Source of the DNA: Caldilineaceae bacterium
GTDB lineage: Bacteria; Chloroflexota; Anaerolineae; Caldilineales; Caldilineaceae
Reading direction: 5' to 3'
DNA length: 64,000 bases
NCBI GenBank assembly: GCA_019637645.1
Contig: JAHBVH010000020.1
Span: forward strand, 44,664-108,663
Shown here: piece after piece, positions 44,230 through 52,971 of the stretch
Numbering within the stretch: position 1 is the stretch's first letter
How the letters are laid out: each line of letters begins with the position of its first letter
Notes under the pieces: model-generated
Database searches by the model: none
The model's input: the letters and a program-made list of their open reading frames with translations, nothing else
Told to the model about the DNA's origin: nothing
Translations under genes and position numbers: made by a program

Positions 44230-45288
44230 TTAGCAAATCCGGGGCAACTGCTCCCCCACTTGCATATCGACGACGCGTCTCCCGCCGATGCTCGTGCGCG
44301 CGACCACCAAGCCGGGGTGTTGTTCCGTCACCTGGCCGATGATGGTTGCGTGGCGGCCGCGAGGATGTTGACGCATTCGTTCCAACAATGGTTCGGCGAC
44401 GGCTTGCGGCACAATCGCGATCAGTTTGCCTTCATTGGCGACATAGATCGGATCCATCCCCAAAATATCACAGGCCGAACGTACCACTTCCGGCACGGGA
44501 AGTTTGCCTTCTTCATAAGCAATGCCCACGTTAGAGGCTTTGGCAATCTCATTGAGCGAAGAGGCAACCCCGCCACGGGTGGGATCGCGCAGAACATGGA
44601 TCTCCCTGGTCACAGCCAGCATGGCGGCAACCAGCCCATTCAGCGGCGCGCAATCGCTTTCGATCACCGCGTCGAATTCTAAGCCCTCGCGCACGCTCAT
44701 AATCGCGATACCGTGGAGGCCAATCTCCCCGCTGAGGATGACAACATCCCCTGGCCGTGCTTGGTTGGGCGCAATCTGCACACCCGCTGGGATCAAGCCA
44801 AAGCCGCTGGTATTGATAAAAACCCCATCGCCATGCCCTTGATCAACCACTTTGGTATCACCCGTGACAATGGTCACCCCGGCGCGACGGGCGGCGGCGC
44901 CCATGCTTTGGGCAATGGCACCAAGCTGTGCCAAGGGTAGTCCTTCCTCTACAATAAAGCCAGCACTGAGATAGAGCGGTTGGGCTCCACTCATGGCAAT
45001 ATCATTGACCGTGCCATTGACGGCCAAATCGCCAATGTTACCACCAGGGAAAAAGAGCGGGCGCACGACAAAGGAGTCGGTGGAAAAGGCGAGGCGTTCC
45101 CCAGCCACAGGGATAACCGCCGAATCGCCCAGGCTTTCCAAGGTAGCATTGTGAAAAGCCGGGACAAAGAGATGTTCGACCAGTTCTGCCGAAAGTTTGC
45201 CGCCGCCCCCATGGCCCATGACAATAGCAGGATAGTGACGGAGCGGGACGGGGCAACTCCAAGCGCTGAAATCTAGTTGGTTAGCCAT
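44230..45288 (-). CDS. hypE: Hydrogenase maturation protein HypE
   Basis: 352 aa, full length, ending in the characteristic PRIC whose terminal Cys352 is carbamoylated and dehydrated to thiocyanate as the CN donor for the [NiFe] active site. The N-terminus has MGHGGGGKLSAELVEHLF and FSTDSFVVRPLFFPGGNIG of the PurM-like fold, and DPTRGGVASSLNEIA is in the middle. It works with HypF and delivers cyanide to HypC-HypD. It is the last gene of hypF-hypC-hypD-hypE on this strand, separated from hypD by a tandem repeat. Confidence 0.95.
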   Translation of the reverse strand: MANQLDFSAWSCPVPLRHYPAIVMGHGGGGKLSAELVEHLFVPAFHNATLESLGDSAVIPVAGERLAFSTDSFVVRPLFFPGGNIGDLAVNGTVNDIAMSGAQPLYLSAGFIVEEGLPLAQLGAIAQSMGAAARRAGVTIVTGDTKVVDQGHGDGVFINTSGFGLIPAGVQIAPNQARPGDVVILSGEIGLHGIAIMSVREGLEFDAVIESDCAPLNGLVAAMLAVTREIHVLRDPTRGGVASSLNEIAKASNVGIAYEEGKLPVPEVVRSACDILGMDPIYVANEGKLIAIVPQAVAEPLLERMRQHPRGRHATIIGQVTEQHPGLVVARTSIGGRRVVDMQVGEQLPRIC

Positions 45289-45312
45289 GCGTGCCTTTGC
45301 ATTTTATTATTC

Positions 45313-45390
45313 TCACGTCTCAGAATCACGTCTCAGAATCACGTCTCACGAATCACGTCTCACGAATCACGTCTCACGAATCACGTCTCA
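45313..45390. repeat. 13-14-bp tandem repeat between hypD and hypE
   Basis: About six copies of aatcacgtctca(c)g run head to tail, with the first ones 13 bp and later ones 14 bp. The array reaches into the hypD stop codon. It has no spacers, so it is not CRISPR. Confidence 0.9.
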
Positions 45391-46509
45391 CTCTGCCGGT
45401 ACAGGTGCCGTCGTTGCCAAGTCAATAAAGCGTCCATATTGATAATAAGCCGCGCATGCCCCTTCGGTGGAGACCATGGTCGCGCCCAAGGGCGTGCGTG
45501 GGGTGCATTCCTTGCCAAAGGCCGGACATTGATTGGGCTTGAGCCGCCCTTTGAGCACTTCGCCACTATGACAAAGGGTCGATTCTGCCGTGTGAATGTC
45601 TGTTACGGCAAAGCGAATTTCGGCGTCAAAGCTCTGAAATTCGCGGCGGAGACGCCAGCCACTTTGGGGGATCACCCCAATCCCGCGCCAGCCCCGGTCG
45701 GTGACAGCAAAGACATCGGCCAGCATCTTTTGCGCGGGAAGATTGCCCTCTGGCCGGACTGCCCGTGGATAGGCATTGTCTAGCTGGGCCTGCCCCCTTT
45801 CCAACTGCTGGACGGTACGCCGAATGCCTTCGAGCAGATCCAACGGCTCAAAGCCCGTGACAACAATCGGCACTCTATATTTTTCAATGAGCGGTGCATA
45901 TTGCCACGTCCCCATGACACTACAGACATGGCCCGCGGCCAAGAACGCTTGCACCCGATTTCCGGGTGCTTCCATAATGGCAGCAATCGCTGGCGGCACC
46001 AGGACATGGGAAACGAGCATGGAGAAATTCTTGAGCCCCAACTGTTTGGCTTGGTAGACGGCCATGGCGTTGGCGGGCGCGGTGGTTTCAAAGCCAATGC
46101 CAAAAAAGACCACCTCACGGTCCGGGTTTTGTTGGGCCAGCTTAATGGCATCCAGCGGTGAATAGACAATGCGGACATCCCCACCCGCACTTTTGACGCG
46201 GAAGAGATCACGATCACTGCCGGGCACGCGCAGCATATCGCCAAAGGAACAGAAGGTAACACCAGGCTGGCTGGCAATTGCCAAAGCCTTGTCGATCATT
46301 GCCAAAGGCGTGACACAAACCGGGCAACCGGGGCCATGGATCAATTCAAGTTCTGGCGGTAGCAACTGATCAATCCCATTGCGAATGATCGAGTGGGTTT
46401 GGCCGCCACAGACCTCCATAATGGCCCAAGGCCGCGTCGTGATCCGGCGAATCTCGGCAAAGAGGCTATGCGCCAACGCCGGATCGCGAAATTCATCCAG
46501 GTACTTCAT
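45388..46509 (-). CDS. hypD: Hydrogenase maturation protein HypD
   Basis: 373 aa from ATG 46509 (ggaaggggaag upstream). Conserved motifs are [21 protein letters not shown] (redox and Fe-binding cysteines), FGIGFETT and the C-terminal cysteine region (ECTPRTPLG, then [10 protein letters not shown]) that binds a 4Fe-4S cluster. With HypC it forms the scaffold on which Fe(CN)2CO is assembled. The start overlaps the hypC stop by 17 nt, indicating translational coupling. Confidence 0.95.
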   Translation of the reverse strand: MKYLDEFRDPALAHSLFAEIRRITTRPWAIMEVCGGQTHSIIRNGIDQLLPPELELIHGPGCPVCVTPLAMIDKALAIASQPGVTFCSFGDMLRVPGSDRDLFRVKSAGGDVRIVYSPLDAIKLAQQNPDREVVFFGIGFETTAPANAMAVYQAKQLGLKNFSMLVSHVLVPPAIAAIMEAPGNRVQAFLAAGHVCSVMGTWQYAPLIEKYRVPIVVTGFEPLDLLEGIRRTVQQLERGQAQLDNAYPRAVRPEGNLPAQKMLADVFAVTDRGWRGIGVIPQSGWRLRREFQSFDAEIRFAVTDIHTAESTLCHSGEVLKGRLKPNQCPAFGKECTPRTPLGATMVSTEGACAAYYQYGRFIDLATTAPVPAE

Positions 46510-46777
46510 GGGTAGCTTCCCCTTCCGGAGCCGCTTCGCCAAATTCCTCGGCTAGCAGTCCCATTTCACGGAAGAGCCGTAACGATTCTAGCGCGGAGGC
46601 TTCATCCAGCTGGGTAATGGCAAAACCTACATGGACAATCGTATAATCACCAAGTTGAAGGTCGGGAAGATAGGCCAGACAGATCTCTTTGGTAACGCCG
46701 CCAAAGTCGGCCTTGCCCATGCGGATACCATTCTGCTCATAGATTTCAAGCACTTTGCCAGGGACACCCAAACACAT
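46493..46777 (-). CDS. hypC: Hydrogenase assembly chaperone HypC/HupF
   Basis: 94 aa. It has the invariant N-terminus MCLGVPGKV, whose Cys2 carries the iron centre, followed by an OB-like domain ([12 protein letters not shown]) and a helix ([13 protein letters not shown]). It binds HypD and the hydrogenase large-subunit precursor. The gene begins 3 bp after the hypF stop and overlaps hypD. Confidence 0.95.
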   Translation of the reverse strand: MCLGVPGKVLEIYEQNGIRMGKADFGGVTKEICLAYLPDLQLGDYTIVHVGFAITQLDEASALESLRLFREMGLLAEEFGEAAPEGEATHEVPG

Positions 46778-46780
46778 CGG

Positions 46781-49141
46781 TTACGCTCCTTCTTGTGCAT
46801 TGGCAATCATCACTTGCCCAAGCGCCAAACCACCATCATTGGGGGGCGTCAGGCGATGGGTTAAGAGCTGAAAGCCGGCTGCGCGCAAGCGTGTCGCAGC
46901 CAACTGTAATAGCAAACCATTCTGAAAGACCCCGCCACTCAGCGCCACCACGGTCAGCTTCTCCTCCTGCCGGATGCGGAGACTGAGCTGTAAAATCAGT
47001 TCGGCCACAGCGTGATGAAAACGGGCGGCGATCTGCGCGGTTGGCACCTGTTGCCGTAGATCTTGGACAATGGCTTGGATGATCGGCGCGGCATCGAACT
47101 GTTCGCTTCCAGCCGCCAAGCCAAAGGCATAGGCAGCCTGTTCTGTCGGTGCGGCGCGTGCCTCTAATTCAATCGCGGCTTGGGCTTCATAGGTTGCCAC
47201 CTGCCGCACACCGGCCAGCGCCGCGACGGCATCAAACAAGCGGCCCATGCTGCTGCTGGGGACAGTCTGAAAACCATGGGCAAATTGCCGCTGTAAAATC
47301 CGCTGCTCGGTGGCGGTGGTGGCCGCCACGGCTGGTAGGTCATCCTCCCAAGCCAAGCCAGCCGTCCACAAGTGGGCTAACGCCGTCCGGCAAGGATATT
47401 TCACCGCGGCGTCGCCCCCTGGCAAGGGAATATAGCGGAGGTGGGCGCGGCGGTGAAAGCCGCGATAGTCGGCCAAGAGCACTTCGCCACCCCAAATTGC
47501 GCCATCGGTGCCATAGCCCGTGCCATCAAAGCAGAAGCCGATGACCGGCTGGCTGCCATCCAACCCATGTTCCGCCATGACGCCAGCCAGATGGGCATGA
47601 TGATGCTGCACCTGCACTAAGGGGATCGCCGTGGCCGCCTCGCGCGCCCACCGGCTAGAAAGATAGCCGGGGTGTTGATCACACGCGAGGCGGGTCGGTT
47701 GAATGGCAAAGGTGGCCTGAAAGTGGCTGACCGCCTGCTCGAATGCCTGTAAGGTTTCCAGATTTTCCATATCGCCAATATGTTGGCTCATCAACGCGGC
47801 TTGGTCGGCAGCCAAGCAGAAGGTATTCTTGAGTTCACCACCGACGCCCAAGGTCGGCTGGACCGCCCGCGGGAGCCGGAGCGGCAAGGGGGCATAGCCG
47901 CGCGACCGGCGGATGGGCAACTCATGGTCTTCAAAGACCCGGATCACCGAATCGTCGCACTGGATCGCGATCGGCCGGTTGTGGAGCAGGAACCCATCGG
48001 CCAAGGGGCTCAGCTTGGTCAGCGCCGCGTCATTCTCCTTGACCATGGGCTCATTGGCGAAATTGCCCGAGGTCATCACCAGCGCGGTGGGCAAGGGCCG
48101 GGTATCTTTTGCGGGCAAGTGGCTGGGCGATGGGCTAAAGAGCAACTCATGCAGCGGCGTATAGGGCAGCATCAGCCCAACCTTGGGATTGCCAGGGGCG
48201 ACCGCAGCGGCCAATGGGCTCTGCTCGCGCTTGGCGACCAAGATAATCGGCCGTTCGCGGCTGGTGAGCAATGCTTCTTCCGCGGGGGCAAGCTGGGCAA
48301 ACTGGTGGGCAACTGCTAGCTCGCGTACCATGACGGCAAAGGGCTTATCCACCCGCCCTTTCCGCTGCCGCAGCGCTTGGACCGCGGCTTCGTTCGTCGC
48401 GTCACAGGCCAGATGGAACCCGCCCAAGCCCTTGACCGCCACAATCCCACCGTGCCGCAACAGTTCCTGGGCCGCCCCCAATGCCCCTTCCCCAGTCTCC
48501 CATCTTCCGTCTCCCGTCTCCCCCTTCCCCAAAAACTCAAGCTGCGGCCCACAGCGGGGACAAGCCACCGGTTGGGCATGGAAACGGCGATCCAACGGAT
48601 CGTCATATTCACGCTGACAGACCGGGCAAAGGGCAAAGGCGGCCATCGTCGTTAAGGGCCGGTCATAGGGCAGTTGCTCAATGATCGTAAAGCGTGGTCC
48701 ACAGTTGGTACAGTTGATAAAGGGGTAGCGATAGCGCCGGTCGTTGGGATCAAAGAGTTCGCGCCGACAGTCGGCACAGAGGGCGACATCGGGCGCGATC
48801 AAGGTATGTTGGTTGGGCTGGGCCTGGCTTTCTTCGATGAGAAAGCGCTGCTCGCCAGTGGGAGAGCGGGGCGTTACCGTGACGTTATCAATAAAAGCCA
48901 AAGGCGGCGGCGTGGTGACCAAGGTCTGTTGGAAAGCATCAAGGTGGGTAGGGGGGCCTTCGATTTCGATAAAAACACCGGCGCTGTCATTGCCCACGCA
49001 GCCAGCTAGTTGGAGACGCGTTGCCAAACCATAGACAAAAGGGCGAAAGCCAACCCCCTGTACAACACCGGTGACGCGCAGGGCACGGCGTTCGATTAGA
49101 ACCGTTTGTGGTAACACGTGTAGTGCGCTTGGCCTGTCCAT
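46781..49141 (-). CDS. hypF: Carbamoyltransferase HypF
   Basis: 786 aa from ATG 49141. Domains in order: acylphosphatase (VTGVVQGVGFRPFVYGLA), two zinc-finger pairs (CADCRRELFDP, NCTNCGPRF; CPVCQREYDDP, CPRCGP), YrdC-like (about 200-390) and the Kae1-like carbamoyltransferase (VQHHHAHLAGVMAEHG, GFCFDGTGYGTDGAIWGGE, ALSGGVFQN). It makes carbamoyl-adenylate and transfers the group to HypE. A TTG start 36 bp upstream is possible. It is first of the hyp cluster. hypA, hypB and hydrogenase structural genes are not in the window. Confidence 0.95.
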   Translation of the reverse strand: MDRPSALHVLPQTVLIERRALRVTGVVQGVGFRPFVYGLATRLQLAGCVGNDSAGVFIEIEGPPTHLDAFQQTLVTTPPPLAFIDNVTVTPRSPTGEQRFLIEESQAQPNQHTLIAPDVALCADCRRELFDPNDRRYRYPFINCTNCGPRFTIIEQLPYDRPLTTMAAFALCPVCQREYDDPLDRRFHAQPVACPRCGPQLEFLGKGETGDGRWETGEGALGAAQELLRHGGIVAVKGLGGFHLACDATNEAAVQALRQRKGRVDKPFAVMVRELAVAHQFAQLAPAEEALLTSRERPIILVAKREQSPLAAAVAPGNPKVGLMLPYTPLHELLFSPSPSHLPAKDTRPLPTALVMTSGNFANEPMVKENDAALTKLSPLADGFLLHNRPIAIQCDDSVIRVFEDHELPIRRSRGYAPLPLRLPRAVQPTLGVGGELKNTFCLAADQAALMSQHIGDMENLETLQAFEQAVSHFQATFAIQPTRLACDQHPGYLSSRWAREAATAIPLVQVQHHHAHLAGVMAEHGLDGSQPVIGFCFDGTGYGTDGAIWGGEVLLADYRGFHRRAHLRYIPLPGGDAAVKYPCRTALAHLWTAGLAWEDDLPAVAATTATEQRILQRQFAHGFQTVPSSSMGRLFDAVAALAGVRQVATYEAQAAIELEARAAPTEQAAYAFGLAAGSEQFDAAPIIQAIVQDLRQQVPTAQIAARFHHAVAELILQLSLRIRQEEKLTVVALSGGVFQNGLLLQLAATRLRAAGFQLLTHRLTPPNDGGLALGQVMIANAQEGA

Positions 49142-49284
49142 TTCCTGGCATGAATCGCTTGTGCGCCGAATTGGCAACGGCTATGGTCTGTTACCCTATA
49201 GTACGGATAGTGTACCACGAATGATGGCTTTTGCGCGATTTTCTGGAGGGATCAACTTAGCAGGGTTAAAACCCGCTACTGACA

Positions 49285-49335
49285 GCGAAAAGCGCCCGCT
49301 GGCGCTCAGTCGAAGCGCCAGCGGGCGCTTTTCGC
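49285..49335. terminator. Strong hairpin between the Rieske gene and hypF
   Basis: A perfect 22-bp GC-rich stem (gcgaaaagcgcccgctggcg and on) has a 7-nt loop. It lies downstream of the Rieske gene stop (49370) and upstream of hypF, so it likely ends the Rieske transcript. No clear T tract follows on the minus strand. Confidence 0.75.
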
Positions 49336-49369
49336 GCTTAGCTGCCGGATTGATCCGGACGCGATCTGG

Positions 49370-49687
49370 CTAGACCCCCACCCACACGCGTTCATCCTCG
49401 ATCCGAACGGGGTATTGACGGAGCGCCGCACCGCGCACCGTTACACAGTCGCCGGTGGTCACCTCATAGCACCAGTTGTGCCAAGGGCAGAGGAGCATGC
49501 CATCCGCCGTTAGGTAACCGGCGTGGATGGGCATATCTTGGTGCAGACAGTTGTTACGAAAAGCGGTCACTTTGCCGCCAAAGTGGATGACGACAATGCC
49601 ATCGCCGCCGTCGTCAACGGTTTTGACCGTCTTTTCGGGAAATTCAGCCAAAAGGGGGCCGGGTAGCCAAGTGGTTGGTTCACTCAT
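49370..49687 (-). CDS. Rieske 2Fe-2S ferredoxin
   Basis: 105 aa, a single Rieske domain with CLH (Cys47, His49) and CPWHNW (Cys67, His70) binding a 2Fe-2S cluster. There is no membrane anchor, so it is a soluble electron carrier of the type serving oxygenases or nitrite reductases (NirD-like). gagaaaag precedes the ATG. No partner oxygenase is adjacent, although a PhyH dioxygenase lies 12 kb away. The partner is not known. Confidence 0.88.
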   Translation of the reverse strand: MSEPTTWLPGPLLAEFPEKTVKTVDDGGDGIVVIHFGGKVTAFRNNCLHQDMPIHAGYLTADGMLLCPWHNWCYEVTTGDCVTVRGAALRQYPVRIEDERVWVGV

Positions 49688-49712
49688 GAATAACTTTTCT
49701 CCTGATGGAATG

Positions 49713-49727
49713 AGAGCTGACAGCTCT
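49713..49727. repeat. Minimal palindrome related to the dispersed family
   Basis: agagctg-a-cagctct followed by tgtttgc corresponds to the outer stem of the family without the inner GG/CC part. It lies between the GH4 gene and the Rieske gene. Confidence 0.5.
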
Positions 49728-49746
49728 TGTTTGCTATCGCTTTGTC

Positions 49747-51036
49747 TTAGAAAGGTAACCAGGGCGCTTGGGCCGTCAACAATTCGTCCACCATTTGGCG
49801 GGTGTCGTCCAGGGTACAGACGGCAGCCGTCAGCGGGTCCAATTGCACGGCGTGATAGACCAACTCGCGGTCTTTGCGCTTCAGGGCTTCGACAATCACC
49901 TCTTGGACGTTGAGATTGGTGCGGTTGAGCGCGGCCAAGGAAGGGGGTAGATCGCCCACGTAACAGGGGTGTAGCCCTGTGCCATCGGCCAGAATCGGGA
50001 CTTCGACTAAGGCATTATTCGGCAAATTGGTAATGACGCCGTGGTTGCGGACATTGCCATTAAAGCGAAAGGGGATATTGGTTTCGAGCGCGTCCAGGAT
50101 AAAGGAACAATACTCATGGGAGCGCGAGAGCGTAATGGGGCTCTGCTCGGCAACCTCTTGCACCATCTTTTCATAGCGTTCATCCCGTCGGTTGCGCCAT
50201 TCGTCCCAATCGCGGTTAATGGCCGAGCGGAGTTGATAGTGGGCCACTAGCGCCGGTGTGCGCCGGAAGTAGGGGACATATTCGGACATATGCGTAGAGG
50301 ATTCGGTGACAAACGCGCCAAAGTGTTTCATGATCTCAAAGCGAATGCGGTCGCGTTCATAGATTTCGGGGTTTGTCATCGCCTGGTACAGCCGTGGGTA
50401 GAGATCCTCGCCTTGCCACTCGAGCTTGAGGTACCACGCCATGTGGTTGATCCCGGCGGTCCAATAGCGCAACTCACCGCGGGGGATGCCCATGTAGTCG
50501 GCGAGCTGGTCCGCCGTGCCCTGGACACTATGGCACAACCCCACCGAGCGGATCGCAGTCAATTCATCCACCGCCCAGCAGATCATCACCATGGGATTGG
50601 TGTAGTTCAGCATCAGGGCATTGGGGCAAAGTTCTTCCATATCTTGGGCAATGCGCACAATCTCGGCCCCATTGCGCAAGAAGTAGAAGACGCCGCCGGG
50701 ACCCATGGTGTCGGCCACGGAATGGTCAATGCCGTACTTGCTCGTGATGCGGAAATCTTCCAAAACGGCATCCACCCCACCCACGCGGATGGTGACGATG
50801 ACATAATCGGCATCCTTGAGGGCAACGCGGCGATCTGTGGTGGCTTGGACGGTTGCTTGTAGTCCTGCTTGGGCAATCGCTTGCTCAGTCCACGCCGTGA
50901 TCGTCTTGAGCGTCTCTGGGTTGACATCCATCAACGCGAGCTGGCTATTTTGCAACGAGGGGATGGTCAAAAAGTCGGTAATCAGACGGCGGGCAAAGAC
51001 GGCGCTTCCCGCCCCGATAATGGCAATTTTGGGCAT
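49747..51036 (-). CDS. Glycoside hydrolase family 4 (alpha-glucosidase/galactosidase type)
   Basis: 429 aa. It has the N-terminal Rossmann motif IAIIGAGSAVFARRLITDFL, then VTIRVGG, NYTNPMVMICWAV and GLCHSVQGTADQLA, with the Cys-His metal site of GH4. These enzymes use NAD+ and Mn2+ and cleave alpha- or beta-glycosides through an oxidation-elimination path. Substrate class (alpha-galactoside, alpha-glucoside or alpha-glucuronide) cannot be fixed. It is on the same strand as the sugar oxidoreductases that follow upstream and fits a glycan-degradation block. Confidence 0.9.
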   Translation of the reverse strand: MPKIAIIGAGSAVFARRLITDFLTIPSLQNSQLALMDVNPETLKTITAWTEQAIAQAGLQATVQATTDRRVALKDADYVIVTIRVGGVDAVLEDFRITSKYGIDHSVADTMGPGGVFYFLRNGAEIVRIAQDMEELCPNALMLNYTNPMVMICWAVDELTAIRSVGLCHSVQGTADQLADYMGIPRGELRYWTAGINHMAWYLKLEWQGEDLYPRLYQAMTNPEIYERDRIRFEIMKHFGAFVTESSTHMSEYVPYFRRTPALVAHYQLRSAINRDWDEWRNRRDERYEKMVQEVAEQSPITLSRSHEYCSFILDALETNIPFRFNGNVRNHGVITNLPNNALVEVPILADGTGLHPCYVGDLPPSLAALNRTNLNVQEVIVEALKRKDRELVYHAVQLDPLTAAVCTLDDTRQMVDELLTAQAPWLPF

Positions 51037-51061
51037 AATAAGGTTGATCCATTCTCTAGCT

Positions 51062-52846
51062 TTAGCGTATGGAAGGGTGTGGTGGTACAGACAGTGTCAT
51101 CTGGGCCATTATTATATCTTGATCCGGCCACTTCTTCCACTCGATGATTTCTTGGTAGGCGCGGCGATAGCGCAATTGAACCGTGATGGTGGCGGCTCCT
51201 GCGGGAGCTTGGAAGCGATAGCGGCTTTCGGCGCGCGCCAGCGGCTGGATGCGGGTATCTTCAACGAGTTCAACCGCGCGCCAATAGGCCGCGGTGGGGC
51301 TTTCCCGGGTCTCTTTGTCGCGTAGGATTTTTGCATAGTAGCTTCCGGGTGCACCGGCTTGGTTACCGGCCCAAGCGGGCAAAGTCGGCCCGGCCTGGAG
51401 CGCGAGGGGCTTGCCATTGGCATCCTGGGCGGTCACCACCAAGAGCAGATGGCGCAGGGGTGAATCGGTCGGTACGGCGTGGCCGGTCTGATCATTGGTA
51501 ATGGCTACTTCCACCTGGATCTGATCATCCTGGCGGGTGGCGGTGCTGGTGAGGGCGACGGCGTTCTGTAACAGCGCTTCACGAACTGCGCCCGTCATCT
51601 GGTGATTACTTACTTGGTAGCCGCTGCGTTCCTGGCCGCCTTGGCTGGGAAAGACAAAGGTACTGCGCGCCTGGGGCGGCATGTGACAATCCTGACAACT
51701 TTGGCCGGTCTGGGGATCGCTGTAAGGGCTAGCCAGCCATTCGGCAAAGGAGCTGTAGATGAGGACGTTGCCAATGTCGCGGTCGGTGGGCGCGTTGCCC
51801 ATCACCCCATAGTGACAGGCCGCGCAAAAGGCGCTCTCTTCGAGCAGCGGCAGGTAGCTATCGCGTGGCGCGGCCAGATCGGTGCGCACGACATCATCCA
51901 GCGGGCCAAAGAAAAGATCCTGGCCGGGCGTTGGGCGGCGCAAGGCCAGGGAGAGAAGCCCTGGTGCATCGTCATAGGGGGCGCCGGTGGTGGGGTTGAG
52001 CCGCACCTCGCCAATTTTATGACAGAATTCACACGAAATGCCCTCTTGCGCCGCGCCTGTGAGGTTGATTGGGAACGCGCTGCCCGCCAGTAGATCGGTG
52101 GACGCCGTGGTGGTCAACCGATGGCAGCCGGCCCAGCTACAGCCGTCCGTCGTTTCCAGTTGGGCCGCCATGGGGGTATGGCAAGCCGCGCAGTTGCCCG
52201 GTCGGTCGGGGTAATCGACCTGAAAACCTGGCCCATAGTAGGGCTGACTCGGCTCCGGCGGAATCGGCTTGCCATTGGCGGTGTACCGCGTGGGCGGACT
52301 TTGGTTGCCGGCTAGATCGGTGCCGGTATAGAGCGTCAGAAAACGGTAGTTGGTGGCGGTTTGGGCGTGGGCGTCTTGTTGCCATTCGGGGTAGGCTGTA
52401 TGGCAAGCCGCACAGGTGGCAGAACCGACGAGCCCCCCTTCTTCAAACCATGCATACGTTACATTATCGGTGGTGTAAAGGGGAGCCAAGACGAGTTGGA
52501 CTGGTTCGTCGGCAACGGTGATGCGCTGCCAGCCAATATAATAGCCCGCGGCCCACGCGGTGAGGGTGACGACTTCACCCAAGGCGAGATCGGGCAGGGT
52601 AAAGGCCCCGCTCTGATCCGTGGTGGTCGCGGTTGGGGCTAGGTGGCGGCGGACGGTCGCGCCCGCCACTGGGCCAGTTGCATCGACGACAAAGCCCGTC
52701 ACTGCCTGCGGGGCGCGGCGCACCGTCGGTGGCGCTTGGCGGCGGTTGGTCGGTTGGTCGGTAGAGGCCGGTGACCAAGCCTTGCTGCCCCAGAGGACAA
52801 GGAGGCAGAGCAGCAAGGTTGGCACCAACACTCTAGGGAATTTCAT
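51062..52846 (-). CDS. Secreted multihaem cytochrome c with N-terminal carboxypeptidase-regulatory-like domain
   Basis: 594 aa from ATG 52846. A signal peptide/anchor (about 5-24) is followed by a beta-sandwich of the CarboxypepD_reg type (about 49-122). The haem part has five CxxCH sites (145-149, 219-223, 272-276, 341-345, 384-388) plus a CX4CH site (236-242), so up to six c-type haems. A C-terminal beta domain (about 425-594) without haem motifs follows. The arrangement resembles cytochrome c-554/hydroxylamine-oxidoreductase-family proteins. It should work outside the membrane as an electron-transfer protein or reductase. A possible upstream start overlaps the neighbouring palindrome and lacks a signal peptide. 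Confidence 0.8.
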   Translation of the reverse strand: MKFPRVLVPTLLLCLLVLWGSKAWSPASTDQPTNRRQAPPTVRRAPQAVTGFVVDATGPVAGATVRRHLAPTATTTDQSGAFTLPDLALGEVVTLTAWAAGYYIGWQRITVADEPVQLVLAPLYTTDNVTYAWFEEGGLVGSATCAACHTAYPEWQQDAHAQTATNYRFLTLYTGTDLAGNQSPPTRYTANGKPIPPEPSQPYYGPGFQVDYPDRPGNCAACHTPMAAQLETTDGCSWAGCHRLTTTASTDLLAGSAFPINLTGAAQEGISCEFCHKIGEVRLNPTTGAPYDDAPGLLSLALRRPTPGQDLFFGPLDDVVRTDLAAPRDSYLPLLEESAFCAACHYGVMGNAPTDRDIGNVLIYSSFAEWLASPYSDPQTGQSCQDCHMPPQARSTFVFPSQGGQERSGYQVSNHQMTGAVREALLQNAVALTSTATRQDDQIQVEVAITNDQTGHAVPTDSPLRHLLLVVTAQDANGKPLALQAGPTLPAWAGNQAGAPGSYYAKILRDKETRESPTAAYWRAVELVEDTRIQPLARAESRYRFQAPAGAATITVQLRYRRAYQEIIEWKKWPDQDIIMAQMTLSVPPHPSIR

Positions 52847-52881
52847 CACGCTTTGATCGGTTTGCTCTATAGAAAGTAACG

Positions 52882-52966
52882 AAAAACCTGACAGCGTCTT
52901 GCGTTGGCGGTTGTGGGGGCCACAGAGCCAACCAGAGGACAAGGTTTCCAAAACCTGTCAGGTTTT
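52882..52966. repeat. Split copy of the dispersed palindrome
   Basis: The left arm gaaaaacctgacag (52881-52894) and the right arm ctgtcaggttttga (near 52954-52967) are separated by about 60 bp, which itself ends in a small ggtttccaaaacc hairpin. It looks like a copy enlarged by insertion. It is between the cytochrome and GH109-like genes. Confidence 0.65.
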
Positions 52967-52971
52967 GACGC

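Noticed and set aside
45313..45390. Possible CRISPR array
   Set aside because: The repeats are 13-14 bp and directly adjacent with no spacers, and there are no cas genes nearby.
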